Below are positions 1-11,665 of a stretch of 21,739 bases of DNA, one piece after another (within the stretch, counting starts at the first letter, position 1; every line of letters begins with the position of its first letter). The translations under genes and the position numbers were made by a program. Source of the stretch: Volvariella volvacea V23 (lineage: Eukaryota; Basidiomycota; Agaricomycetes; Agaricales; Pluteaceae); assembly GCA_000349905.1 (NCBI GenBank), contig KB722743.1:228110-249848 (forward strand). The letters are read 5' to 3'. Below the pieces are notes generated by a model. That model ran no database searches. It was not told the origin of the DNA and saw only the letters and a program-made list of their open reading frames with translations.

Positions 1-1175
1 AGTGACAAGTTGTATTTCTCAGCGATTGTGCCTGTCGAACACGACATGAGTGATAGAAGGAAAGCTAGATTTCTTGTACTACACATATTGAGGACGTAAC
101 TCGAGTCTGATGATGCATCCGTTTGACAGATGCTCAAAGTGCCTGGAGCCATTGGATAGCATAGGTGTTGTAATCGAGTTTGACACCGCAATAGATTAAG
201 GTCATGTTGTGGGTCAACCGACGGCGGCCTGGTGAGGGTTATCGCTAACCTCAACATCATTCACCGCACAACTAAATGGAAAGTATAGCGATCTTACCGT
301 ACATTCCCCACCCCGGCCTCGCTTGTCCCTGTCAATGAGCAATCCAGATCGCTCAAACGACCTCAATTGCTCATCGTTCCTTGATGATACCTCGATACCA
401 ATAGAACCACTACTAAAACCTATCACCAACCAGGGATACCGCGCTAGATTTGCGTCAGATTGCTTACTCCTTACTTAGTCAAGGACCCTTTAGAGACCCA
501 CTTGAACTGCACCGCTTTATTCAGGGTCGTCCAAGGCAAACCCGAAATGTGCAATGTTCATCTTCTTCAAGTCCTCGACCCACCGGAGACCGACATCACT
601 GATATATTGCATCTTATCGAATCCCCGCAATTCACGGTGTTATACCCCTTCGCTGTTATCGTCGCTATGTGCTGAGGTCACTGCTGACGATTGTGTTCGA
701 ATTGGAGAGCTGCGGAACGTGAGTACGTGTGAGTAGCGAGCGCTGGTGCATACAGCATGACTACTAACGAACATGCCCTCTAAAGAGTCACTTATCTCAG
801 CACACGCCGACCATCTTCGGCTGTCAGTGCGCACATATTCAACCTCTCATCGAACGTGATCAGCAGTATCTTTTCAATTTTTCAAAGACGTCAAAGGACC
901 AAAACTCGCTTACGCTCCAACCACTGATTCCTGAACATCGAACGTTGAATTTAACTTGCTACCAAAGCTCAATGCATCACATCACTACATTACAGGGTTC
1001 TGATACTATGAGTCGACAAAAAATGGCGTGTAATGGCACAAGTGTCGCTACAATTTCGAATTTATAGTGTCAAAAATGTCAAGATCTGACATCAAAAAGT
1101 CCATACGTAACCTCAAAGCTGCTCGCCAGGAGCATCGCGCACAGCAAAAAGTCAAGGAAGATCAAACTCAACTAA
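1..1175. other. No confident gene; two coding-like patches
   Basis: I find no complete gene here. Two short stretches on the minus strand read as plausible coding sequence. About 440-293 stays open and ends at a good donor (GTAAGA), with a possible continuation after an AG at about 254. About 640-525 is open and ends in a stop near 515. The plus strand of 460-675 is also open for 71 codons, so the strand cannot be decided. None matches a family I recognise, and I could not join them in phase. They may be remnants of a degraded gene, or exons of a gene running off the left edge. Confidence 0.3.
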
Positions 1176-2584
1176 TCACCGCAAGAGTTTTTTCAGCGCC
1201 TTCCCAACCCAACTCTTTTGCTTATCCAAACCTCGTTCATTTGACTGGTTACCCTTCGTCGAATTATCGAGCAAAGCGGTGGTCGAAGATGAGGTCCCTG
1301 CCGCCTCGGATTGTCTAATGGATACACGTCTGGTGCTGATGCTGATGGGCTCTCCTGTTTCGCTCTTTCGAATGATATACAACTTTTGCCTAAAGGAAGA
1401 ACCAGAAATCTAATTGTACTCTCTTCAGCGTGATTATGCCACATAACAATCCGAGAATTATTTACCGTGTCTAGTATTTGTGATTCATCATATGGGAGGA
1501 TGTCGCATTCTTGAGGTATGACAGAACTCATAATCAGGAACTTGTGCGGATCGGGTTTAGAAGTGCATGCGAAGCATATTACTATATAAGACCAGTTGTT
1601 ATGCGCGCGCGGGGGTGTACGAAGCAGTGGTGAAACGTACCTTCAATCTTCTGACTTCCCATGGGTTCAATACGACCTACGTTTGGGCGTACTGCATAAT
1701 TCTACAACCAATCACACGGATTATTATCAAAAACAAGTCAGTTCTAGAAGCAAGACTCACATCTGGGTGAGTAGTTTTGATCTTGAACGCAATCGATTCA
1801 TTTAGGTCGTTTGTAATTACGAATTCTGCCCTGTACCGATGTTCCTTCATAGCTGTAGGGTACATGATAAACAAGAATTATGAACAAGTAATTAGGGTGC
1901 GTACGTTGGAATTCAATGGAGTCAGACGGCTCGATGGATATCGGTTCACCTCCCGCTGGCACATGTGAATTGCAAACCACGCTAAGTTTCTTAAAGTGCA
2001 TATCGGCACTCTGCTGGTATTTTTGCCACTGTTGGAGAAAAGTGGCATTAACTTTACGAGCAGGCAAGAAAAATGCTACCACTCACTGTGTCCTTAGCCG
2101 GAGCACCGCGTTCGTCCCATGATATAGGTGTACTCATAATCAGGTACTGATCCCTTTTCTTCGTTGGTGTTGTGGGAGAATCGGGTAGAGCGGCGAATTT
2201 GGTCACTACAATGATCGAATGTGATAGTGTGAATCAACCCGCTGCGGGATCGTCGGCGCACGGCCACGTACAGCGGACTGAGAGAGTAGACTTTGGATCT
2301 AGCTTCCCTACTCGCGGAGACGCCGAATAATACTGTGCGATAGGTTGCTGAGTGAATAAAACCCCATAAGGTGGTCAACTCGTACTTGTGGTGAAGTCGT
2401 CTTGACCTTGAACAGAACCGGCTGGGAGTTGTGATTCGTCAGGGTAATCGTACGATGTCGCGTTTTCGTGAAGGGGGCTAACGCCATTGACGCCGCGAAG
2501 CTGTCAACTCTAAACCAGTGCAATCAACAGCGTGCACACACCATCAAACAGGACTTTATCTAGAGTCGTGAGGCTTATGGACAT
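1176..2584 (-). CDS. Tandem double-MSP-domain (VAP/Scs2-like) protein
   Basis: Nine exons in reading order: 2584-2542, 2477-2386, 2332-2272, 2205-2087, 2028-1905, 1852-1761, 1701-1641, 1581-1443, 1389-1176. They sum to 945 nt and 314 residues, and phase is kept at every junction. Each half is an MSP beta-sandwich. Domain 1 has ITLTN, then FKVKTTSP, then PRVGKLDP. Domain 2 has FVITN, then FKIKTTHP, then YAVRPNVGRIEP. Both keep the spacing of VAP-family MSP domains, and each is followed by an LIMS strand. In VAP/Scs2 proteins this fold binds FFAT-motif partners at ER contact sites. The YxVRPN part of that surface is kept in domain 2 and changed in domain 1. The C-terminus is Ser/Thr-rich and ends in KSWVGKALKKLLR with no transmembrane segment, so the protein is probably not an ER tail-anchored VAP. 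The last intron (1442-1390) has a weak GTGGCA donor. Reading through it instead gives a different tail that stops at 1193. Function is inferred from the fold only. Confidence 0.8.
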
Positions 2585-5500
2585 TTTGCCGACCGGGGAA
2601 TGCAGAGGAGAGGAGAGTGGAGCGTTCAAAGGGAGAAGTGATAGTCGAGAAGAGACATTTTTGTATCCGGGATGCCACCCCACTGCAAATTCACAGCGGG
2701 GTCATGCCACCAGCATGGTTTTATGAGTTCGCCGAGATATAAAGGCCAGTCTTCGACGCAGACGGCATGCCCTAACCATGAGCCTCTCCTAAAAAGCCAG
2801 GTGCATTCCCTCACCTTCCTTTCTTCCTTGCATGATCCTTCCAAAGGCATCAACACCGCGATAGCTTCCGGGAACCAATGGGGACTTTTGTGCAGATCGT
2901 GAGTGGCTGAGTGAATGACAAATAAGGTAAATTCTGATATTGCTGCTGCCTCGTGGGCTGGGGCTCATTTCAGGTCGCCAGGCACAGTTTGAGGACAACG
3001 TGCGGCGTTGATCCACGTTCTAGACAAAGTTTAGGCGCCACTACGTCATTGTTGGCGCTTTGGGGATTCTTGTTATCTCTCCCTCGAGCGCGAATGTTAT
3101 AAGCGGCCAGACAGAAAACAAGAAGCGCTCACCCACTTGTATCCTAAATTTTGAGTGATGGCTATCCGTATCACTAAGTCATTCTACTCACACCCTTAGC
3201 ACCTTCCACAAATATAATTTCACAGCAATACCAAAGGATTGATCGAACGTGGGAGATGATACCCATTGTCCTCTGGAGTATTTTGGGATAGGTCTACTTA
3301 TCCGTCAGCTTTCACCTCAGCACTATATGGGTAGTTTGATCAGTTGACATTATCGATTTGACGTTCAACATCTAAGGACATATGAAGACACACCTTATCC
3401 TGCTCATAACGGAAACTGACTATCCAGTGATTGAGAAACATAGTTTTGGAAAGATTAGGCGCTAGTACCAATATGAAACCACTCGCCCTAGTGCCCTAGC
3501 ACTTCCTTCGTGCTTAACCATTTGGTTTGCTCTGCTAACCAGGGTATTATCCGGCAAAATTGTCTAGATCGAGTTCATCATTAGACCTCCTTCGAGTCAT
3601 TTGCTAACCCCTCAGCTCTCCAAGTACGTGAGGTCATGGCTACACACGATCACCATGGATGGACAATAACACACGCTTCCTACAATCTTCCCACCTACGT
3701 GTCCAGGAAGGTCGGTGTATCAAACAGCTTCGGAGTTTATTACGGCTTGAGTTTCATTCAAGACGAGTTAATGAGACTAATTGGAGCACCCAGATTCTTA
3801 ACCCTGTATCAACTTGTGCTTCTATAGGGGCTTTTATGAGCACATCGACAGCAATGTAGGCATAACACAGCTTCCTGCGCTTACCTGATTTTTAGGAGGT
3901 AGAGATAATCTATTAGTCCCTGAGTATGAGCAGTCCGGAGTCCCCAAAATGCGCGTCCGGATGTTGTGTACGATTGTGTGCCACTATTGAAGCGAGTTTG
4001 TGTTCTGATACCTTCTCGCTACCATTTGTTTTGCGGTTGCTCTGGTGCCTCTAACCGATGACCTCCACCGGGTGAGTGAGCCTCGTCACATTAATTGTGC
4101 AGGAGATCCTTTCGAATCGGCACGTTTGTCGAACACCCCGAGGCGAGCCAGAAATCGGCGTCTCGGCTGGCGCATGCAATTTGCGGAGCATCTGAGGATC
4201 TCCTTGGTAGGTTACGATTTCCCGCTCAGTGGCATACGGTGATTGCTAACAGATACCGCCGTATTCAATTCTCATCAATCAGCACCTTCTACGCTTTCTC
4301 GCTATCCATCTTACATTGGATTTCCTCAGAGACCCGATTGCATGAAGCAAAAGAACTACAGATAGAGTGTGGCATCAAAACAGTCATGAATTGACAAAAC
4401 ATGCCGACCCGCAGCCACTCGTATGCGTGGGTAGTTGATCCAGATGCGTAGGAGCACTCGCTAGTCTGCTCCAAAATAATGTGAATGATACGCAAAAGTG
4501 GCTCCTCTTGCGAGCGCTAGTTTCATCGTGCCGAAACCTTTCTCGACCGTCGATTGATGTCGTAGATTCTTGACACATTCAATGTCATTGTCGCTTTACT
4601 GATGCGCTGTCAGCATCGTGCAGATCAACTCTTGGCCGCATCTCATTATGGTGAGTTGTGACAATGGAGATTTGTATCTAACCTCCATGGAGAAGAGATA
4701 GTTTCTGAAGTTCCGTGGGTTGTTTTCTGTGCCTTGCAGACGTCGAACCGGTATCAATTCATCCTTCGTTATCCATTGGCAATGTGAGTGCGCACTTTGA
4801 ATCATTCTGTTTTTGAACAAGTCCCCCATGCCTATATCGGCGTGTTGTATCACGCTTGCCATACATTCAAAGTGCTTTCTGAAACATGACCCAACTGCTA
4901 AATGCCCTAGCAGGATATACAGGAATTATAGAGGAAAGAGCCACAAAATGTATTCCACACATTGATGAGGTGCCATCGATGCAGCTATCATTCATCGGTC
5001 ATTGTTGATTAGGGTACGCTCATGCGGAGGGCGTCTCGTACGGTCTAGAGACGCGTCAGTGGTAGCATACTGAGTGGGTTGTAAAGGCTTACACCCAGAC
5101 GACAGTGGTTGTGTATTGCGTCATATAAGGTGGCTTGTTAAGCATCGTGTGGATGACTCTCTCAGCGGTGACCGCTTGGGGTGATGGATGCTAGCCAGAT
5201 CGACAGTCAGTGTGGTCATGGACTGTGCAGGGTTATTGGCCTACAGCAAGAACGGAAACAGCGAGCGCTGCAAAGTAGAGGGTCTTCGTGAGGATCATAA
5301 TGCAAGGACAGAGGTAAGGGAGTAGCGGGTGGACTGATTAGGCTGAGAAGGGAAGTCATACGTTTATATCTTCCATATTTCTTTCTTAGTTTACCTGCTG
5401 AACTCGTCAACAAGCCCTTGTTTCTTTCCACTTTCCTTGCTGATCTCGGGTGCAGTGATGCCGTGGCGTCAGGACATCATTATTTACGGGGTATTTGGAA

Positions 5501-6180
5501 CTTGATGAAGATCAATCTGGGCCGTATCCCGAGTCCCAAGACGAGGATCACGCATAGTGTCCCAATTTCCGTTCAAATGGTAGTACAAACGCAATCAAAA
5601 GCGGAATTCCATGCGCATACAGTCTTTGAACGTCAATTTTCATTAGTTATGGCGGTTACCACGTTGCTCAGATCAATCTCAAGTCGAGAACTGAATCACA
5701 GCCTGTCATGGAGGTGTTGATGTTGACCTCCCCACATTCCGCCTTTTCCACCGCTACCTCACCACGATGATAATGCCTCGAGCTGTATTATACATTAGCT
5801 ACTCCGAAGCTGATGTATTGATCGATGCGTCCATGTTGTTTCAAACTCCTCGACATCGGATCACTTCCGCCACACTCCTACCCCGTTTACTCACAACCGA
5901 CTTCGGTTCTTTTCCAGATGGTCCAATCCAGCCTGTCAGTGCATTCCTCGTTTATTCTCTCCCCGCTTCGACGTTTTAACGGTTGAATGGCCCGCCTAAG
6001 CTCTCCAGGCACAAACTGTCAATCTCTTCTCCCGTGCGGCGTGGAGAGGTGGCCAGCAACCATAAGCGCGTGCAAGAGATATCCGAACCCAGCTAAAGCT
6101 ACTTTTGGGGTAGAAGCGGGGATGAAAGGGCTCGTTCGAGCCAGACCCGAATAACCTCAAAGTTGTGATGCATACTAATC
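2585..6180. other. Gene-poor 3.6-kb region, nothing recognised
   Basis: No protein family is recognisable on either strand. The longest open frames are about 100 codons (plus strand near 4095-4394 and 5418-5720; both begin with a non-ATG codon) and a 63-codon ATG frame at 3636-3827. I found no splice-consistent extension that makes sense for any of them. A plus-strand TATAAAG at about 2737, followed by a pyrimidine-rich stretch (about 2800-2840), looks like a basidiomycete promoter, but no ORF of note follows. The first ATG after it is closed within 11 codons. The region may hold a decayed gene, a non-coding transcript or simple intergenic DNA. Confidence 0.4.
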
Positions 6181-6189
6181 GTTCTCAGA

Positions 6190-6195
6190 TATAAA
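6190..6195 (+). promoter_or_regulatory. TATA box of the laccase gene
   Basis: TATAAA (followed by G) lies 163 bp upstream of the laccase ATG. A pyrimidine-rich stretch (about 6225-6345) precedes the start codon, a usual basidiomycete promoter and leader arrangement. Further upstream, at 6068-6074, the minus strand reads TGCACGC, which fits the TGCRCNC metal-response consensus often reported in laccase promoters. With only one copy this match could be chance. Confidence 0.65.
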
Positions 6196-6352
6196 GACTC
6201 GCGGGCATGCGACACCTTTTAGAAGTACTATCACCCTCCATACCCTGAATTTCCACCATACGAAGCTCGCTGCAGGCTTCTTTCGAACTACTTCTAACTG
6301 TTTTTACCTATCTTCGTTGGTTCTCTCTGCTTCGAACCGTTACTCCTGCATA

Positions 6353-8673
6353 ATGCTGTCGCCGACCTTGGTCGCGTTATCCGTCCTATTTGCCACAACT
6401 GCGTTTGCAATAGGGCCGGTCACAGAGCTACAAATAGTTAATGACGAAATTGCACCTGATGGCTTTAGTCGAGGGTGCGTGTTCCAATAACACAATGACG
6501 GCAATTTTAACACGAGCCCAACCAGTTCTGTTCTTGCGAATGGGGCCTATCCAGGACCCTTAATAACGGGATCGAAGGTCAGCTTTACTTCCTATTTGGA
6601 GAATTCACTCCACTCAATGATGCATACCCTAGGGAGATAGGTTTCTAATTAATGTAATTAACGAGTTGACAGATACCACAATGCTCCGAGCCACAAGTAT
6701 TGTGAGTTCGGCTATAGCCTCTAAACCGTATCCAATCTCGTCGCTCACACCTCTTTCCCATTGTCAGCACTGGCACGGATTCTTCCAAAATCATACTGCC
6801 TGGGCAGATGGAGTTGCGAGCGTAACTCAATGTCCTATTGTCCCATCAGAGTCTTTCCTCTATAATTTCACCGTTCCAGACCAGGCTGGGACTTTCTGGT
6901 ATCATTCTCATTTGTGTTAGTGGGGCCCGCCTAGTACCCTGCATTCGGATCGGTTTATTGACGTCGACCCTGACAGCTACACAGTATTGCGATGGTCTCA
7001 GGGGCCCGCTCGTCGTTTATGATCCTGATGACCCTCATCGACACCTGTACGCCGAGTTAGTTCATTTATTGCAAGGCAGACTCTAACCATATAATAGATA
7101 TGATATAGACGACGGTGCGCATCATGATGTGGCTGAATCAATGCCACCCCGATTCTTACGTTGCCCATAGAATCCACAATCATAACTCTTTCGGACTGGT
7201 ATGAGTTCCACTGGACTAATCCCGCTCATAGACTGAGCTTCTGCACAAGGTACCATGTAAAGGCACCGGTTGCAGGACTTCAGCCTACACCTATGTCCAC
7301 GCTTATAAACGGAAGGGGGAGATATGCCGGAGGCCCTAACGTGCCTCTTGAGGTGATTAACGTAGTCCCTGGAACAAGATATCGCTTCCGCCTAGTATCA
7401 ATGGTTTGCGATCCCAACTACATCTTTTCCATAGACGGACACGAACTGGTATGCTATGCTCTTGCATAAAAGGCTGCTTACCTCTCATGCACCGTTACAG
7501 ACAATCATCGAAGCTGATGGTGTCAACACAAAACCGCTTACTGTCGACTCAATTCAAATCTTTGCGGGCCAACGTTATTCCTTTATTCTAAACGCCAATC
7601 AGCCCGTTGACAACTACTGGATCAGAGCGAACCCCAACCTTGGTACAACCGGATTCACAAACGGCATCAACTCGGCTATCCTACGATACGAAGGAGCACC
7701 TTTGCAAGATCCGACAACACCGCTCGTTCCAAGTGTAAACCCACTTGTTGAATCAAACCTACGAAATCTCATAGAAAATGCCGTCCCCGGACAACCATTC
7801 CCGGGGGGAGCAGATATTAACATCAATTTGTTTACAGACTTTGATTGGGATATGCTGCACTTCACCGTGAATGGCTCGCCTTACATTCCACCGAATGCTC
7901 CAGTTTTGTTGCAGATTTTGAGTGGAACGTATAATGCACAGGACTTAATGCCTGCTGGATCTATCATCGAATTGCCTTCAAATAAGGTGATTGAAATTTC
8001 AATGCCTGGTGGATCTCCAGGAAGCCCTGTAAGTGGGCAATTGCGATGAAATTTTGGTATAGTCGAAGAAATTGACTTCTTTCCTCAGCACCCCTTTCAT
8101 TTGCATGGAGTGAGTACTGCCGCAAAACTCCCAGAGTTCGGAAGCCTAATATACGTTCAGCACACCTTTGATGTTATTCGTAGCACTGATACTCAAGAAT
8201 ACAACTTCGTCGATCCAGTAAGCTTTGTCCAAACTATTCTTGTATTCGTTGACCCGATCGTCACGCTTAAGGTTCGCCGGGATGTCGTAAATACCGGCTT
8301 TGAGACAGATAATGTCACCATTCGGTTTACCACCGACAACCCTGGTCCTTGGATTCTCCACTGGTGAGCTTATCAATAAAGCTTCAGTAAAGCGCACGCA
8401 TAGTTTACCTACTTATCTTAGTCACATTGATTGGCATCTCGAAGTGTGCGTTCCCTTTGCTTTCTTCTCCTAAAAGTAGCTCACTCTCTTAATAGTGGCC
8501 TTGCGGTTGTCTTTGCCGAGGATATACCCCGCATATCCACTCCTGCTCCGCCTCGTGAGTTTTACCTTCTTGCTTGGGAGGGCACGATAAACTTACCGAC
8601 GCCAATTGCAGCTTCTTGGGATGAGCTTTGCCCAGAATATGATAGATTCCCTGTCGAGACTTTCGACCAATAA
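6353..8673 (+). CDS. Secreted laccase (multicopper oxidase)
   Basis: Benzenediol:oxygen oxidoreductase. It oxidises phenols at a type 1 copper and reduces O2 to water at a trinuclear centre, outside the cell. Exons: 6353-6474, 6526-6577, 6633-6701, 6768-6915, 6977-7055, 7098-7114, 7171-7198, 7250-7448, 7501-8028, 8089-8109, 8161-8217, 8272-8363, 8422-8445, 8496-8554, 8612-8673. They total 1557 nt and 518 residues, the usual basidiomycete length, with all junctions in phase. A signal peptide of about 19 residues ends at AFA. All four copper-ligand segments are intact: HWHG (82-85), HSH (127-129), HPFHLHG (415-421) and HCHIDWHLE (470-478). The residue ten after the type 1 Cys (C471) is Leu481, the axial position, so Leu-type rather than Phe-type. 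HLEVG carries Val where Ala is common. I see no stops or frameshifts. Several exons are tiny (17, 21, 24, 28 bp). No accessory gene is adjacent, so the physiological role (lignin attack, pigment or morphogenesis) is open. Confidence 0.95.
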
Positions 8674-8677
8674 TAAA
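8672..8677 (+). terminator. Poly(A) signal AATAAA overlapping the laccase stop
   Basis: The laccase stop codon TAA (8671-8673) overlaps a canonical AATAAA hexamer. The hexamer is close enough to serve as the polyadenylation signal with a very short 3' UTR. Fungal poly(A) signals are degenerate, so the assignment is probable only. Confidence 0.45.
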
Positions 8678-9642
8678 GTTTTAGGACTACACACAATCAG
8701 AACAATTTTGAAATTCTAGGCCAAGGGCATGACATAAGGACATGGCTTTTACGAACTGTATATGTTTTCCTTCGGTAGCAAGCACTGTTGTCGCTGACAG
8801 TGGAGCGACTAACAGTTACCCTTGAATTATGTATGTTGTACATTAATTTATTCCAAGAGAATGAATCAACTGGATTGCTCTTTCGTTTACTCTCAGTGCA
8901 AAAAGAAATGTTGTCTCTAAAATTTTTTGTGAACAAATTAGTCGATTGATGCACCCAGGACGAAAAGAAAGAAAACAGTACCTGGCATCCTGAAGCAGAT
9001 CGTTGAAGTTAGCTTCAACACAAGGGACACTAAGCACTTGACCCGTCAATCATTGTGCTGCAAGGTAGTGTAATCTTCAAGGTAGTGACTGCGAAGAGGG
9101 TACGTCAAGGTCATCTTTCGCCTTCCCCCGGAGTCCGATGAGGGACGACAACATACTAACTATGCCAACACTAATCCTTATTGAATACGACACAGAGTTC
9201 GTGCACGAGGTAATATCAGGTACTAACTGCGGGGTAGAACGAGGTAAAAACGGCCAACGGGTCTGGTGATATCGTGATATCACGAGTGCCGCACTCAAAC
9301 TATGCGATGGATTCCCTATTAACATACTACCGAAAGTTTTCAGGAATTATTTATAGGCAAAGTGAAACAGTAAAAATGAGCAAAATGGCGGTACGGAAAC
9401 GATAGAGAATACAGTATATTTTCCTCATAGCGGTTCCAAGTTCCCATCATCCCCACCCCGGGGAGCACCCACAGGAACATTGCAACTCTAGTTCTCAACG
9501 AAGGAAAGGTAACTTGCTCCATTTGCTTTGTTGTCGCAAATAGAATACTTCACCACGGGGGAATAACGATACAGGATTCTACAATGACTCTTCTTCGGCC
9601 GTAGTCAAGAGTGCAACAGCATAAGTTCAACATGTAGTACGC
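8678..9642. other. Intergenic region between convergent genes, nothing recognised
   Basis: This stretch separates the 3' ends of the laccase (plus) and the downstream NACHT gene (minus). Open frames are all under 90 codons, and none has a recognisable motif or matching splice sites. A small direct repeat, GTGATATC twice and part of a self-complementary run, lies near 9266-9283. I see no RNA gene or transposon end. Confidence 0.45.
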
Positions 9643-11425
9643 CTACTTGGGGAGCAGCACCTTAAATAACCGCCTCCATGTACCCGGAGGATTCCCTGGC
9701 GCAGTGGAATTTTTCTGCGGTGCCAGCGCATCCTTGTCAAATTTCTTGAGGGTATCCTAATCGGCATTTAGATGACGAGAGCATAAAGGCCAGTGATTCG
9801 ACTTACTTTTGAGACCTTCTCCAACCAATGACGAAAATCAACATACGCATTGACAAGCTCTTCGTCTTTATGGTCCCAATGCCACCTGGAAACCCACGTC
9901 AGAAATTCGAAAGATTTGAGGGCGCGTATAACACGCTGTTTAGATTGCTGTGCTGATTTTGTTGTCGAGAAATCGATCTGGTGTATAAGCTTTAACCAAA
10001 GCGAGAATAGATATGCAGGGACATTGGTGGTTTTGTAAAGACCAGGATGTTGAGCAAGATATATGCTTCGTTCAAATGCATCTATAATGAGAGACGACTT
10101 CGATATATGATGCTGAGCATGCTTTCCTCCACGATGCTCAGAGGACAGGAACCTGCGGTACGATAGAGTATCAAAACTGATCGGCTCATCATTTGAAGTC
10201 GGGACGCGAAGTACCGAGTAGTATTGTTGTAAAATGAGGCGCATTTCTGTTGCAGAAATATCCCAGAAGATGCTAATCGTTTCGATGCCGTCAGATTGAA
10301 TATACAGCAGATACCACAGGATCTTGTTGAGTTGGGTCCTAAGCCCCGCAGGTAAATGAGATTGCGAGGAAGCCATTAGAGCGTCATAGCGCTGATCAAG
10401 CAAAGAGAATGCCTTTGCCTGTTCCTTTTCATCATCCAAGAGCCGATTAAAGCGTTCTCGACGCCGAGGGGAGTATAATATCTCATCTCGACGGGCATAA
10501 TCCTGGATGGCTTCGATGACGAGGAACTGGCCACAAGCACCAGAAATCAAACCTTCAAAAAAATTATCCAGGGGAGTCGAGGATACCCATAAAGGGTCAT
10601 TTTCAGTCCCATCCCCGTCCAAGCCAAGCATAACTGGTCGCAGTAGTTCTCGCATTTGCTCTCGTATAACTTTATCATCTCCCAGTTTGATCAATGGTCG
10701 GAAACATGATGGGTGTTGTTTCTGAAGGTCTGTAATTTCTCGCTTGATATGATATTCGGGTCGACTCGACAATAACAGTGCCACAGGAAACTGTGTGCAA
10801 AGGTGAATCATTTTTTTGATCACCCATTCCTGATCTTCCCTCGACGGGCATTCGTCGACTCCATCAATGATGAAGAATGGGCGAAATGATATAGATTGAC
10901 CAGCCAATGCTTCGAGAGGCTTGATAATCAGGCTATCCCACTGCACATCAGGGCTCGCGTGGAGGACAGAGGGATTGGTAGAGAGGGTAGACCGGATGAC
11001 TTTGGCAGCAGAGGGAAGGATAAAGCCGAGGTGATACGTAAGGGTTGGAACAAAGGCCTTTAGTCCGTTACGCATGGGATCATCTCGCGAGAAAAAGAAC
11101 TCCCCAGCGAGATGTGCTCTTTGTCGTGTCAATTTTGCTACGCGTTCAGTCAAGGTCGTCTTCCCAGCCCCAATGCTACCAGTGAGACATAGAACCGGGG
11201 GAGAGTCGAGGGCCTGGGACCACGTATCAATTTCATTGAGGATATGACTATGTGCCGTCTCGTCGTGAACCCGAATGTGTTCGTCTTGTTTATCTCCAAA
11301 GTGCAACGCCGTCCAAGCTATGAAGGGTTCGAGGGCCTCAAATCGTCCTGCGAAGTGCAAACGGTAAAAACTGTTGCTGTGCCAGTACAAATGTGGGGGG
11401 ACTTACCCTCAGCCGGTCGCCACAT
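9643..11425 (-). CDS. Compact NACHT-domain NTPase (NLR/STAND-like), downstream copy
   Basis: Exons: 11425-11407, 11347-9807, 9756-9643, with strong GTAAGT donors at both introns (59 and 50 bp). The total is 1674 nt and 557 residues. The NACHT module has Walker A GSIGAGKT (63-70), Walker B FIIDGVDE (165-172) and the LLSSRPE sensor motif (about 198-204), as in fungal STAND proteins. These act as nucleotide-switched receptors in self/non-self recognition and heteroincompatibility. Downstream comes the helical region typical of basidiomycete NACHT proteins, including a diverged form (SYRRFLSS) of the usual SFxDFL motif. No WD40, ankyrin or TPR repeats follow. The last exon holds a 37-residue tail that starts DTLKKF, is Pro/Asn-rich in the middle and ends WRRLFKVLLPK. 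The chosen start (MWRPAEG) leaves almost nothing before the NACHT lead-in, so an upstream exon may be missing. Only 240 bp separate it from the related upstream gene, which points to tandem duplication. Confidence 0.82.
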
Positions 11426-11665
11426 CGTCTGGTTGAGGCTTGGTGCCAAGAAATGTGATTACTATTTGTCTATGTTTTCATCTCTTTTTTGCCATAGGTC
11501 CATATGGGTCCTTCAATTTTTATGTAGACATAGATTCAACTATCTACGGTTTATGCCGATCCATTCAGCACCACCAGGTGTTGCAATCACAGTTCTAAAA
11601 CTTTCTGGGTACGTTTACTGTCTAAAATGCATCCACTCAAGCCTAACGTGAAGGCTTCACTGTGA

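Noticed and set aside
2333..2385. Alternative acceptor at 2348 in the double-MSP gene, giving a 38-bp intron
   Set aside because: It would insert four residues in the MSP turn. The acceptor at 2333 gives a 53-bp intron and the same spacing as domain 2.
2626..2856. 76-codon minus-strand open frame upstream of the double-MSP gene
   Set aside because: It overlaps the MSP gene's upstream region in another phase, has no recognisable motif, and adding it breaks the well-supported first exon at 2584.
4095..4394. 99-codon plus-strand open frame
   Set aside because: No ATG start, no recognisable domain, and no supported splice partners; listed only in the description of the gene-poor region.
9266..9283. 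GTGATATC direct repeat
   Set aside because: Only two 8-bp units, with no associated gene or transposon end; probably chance.
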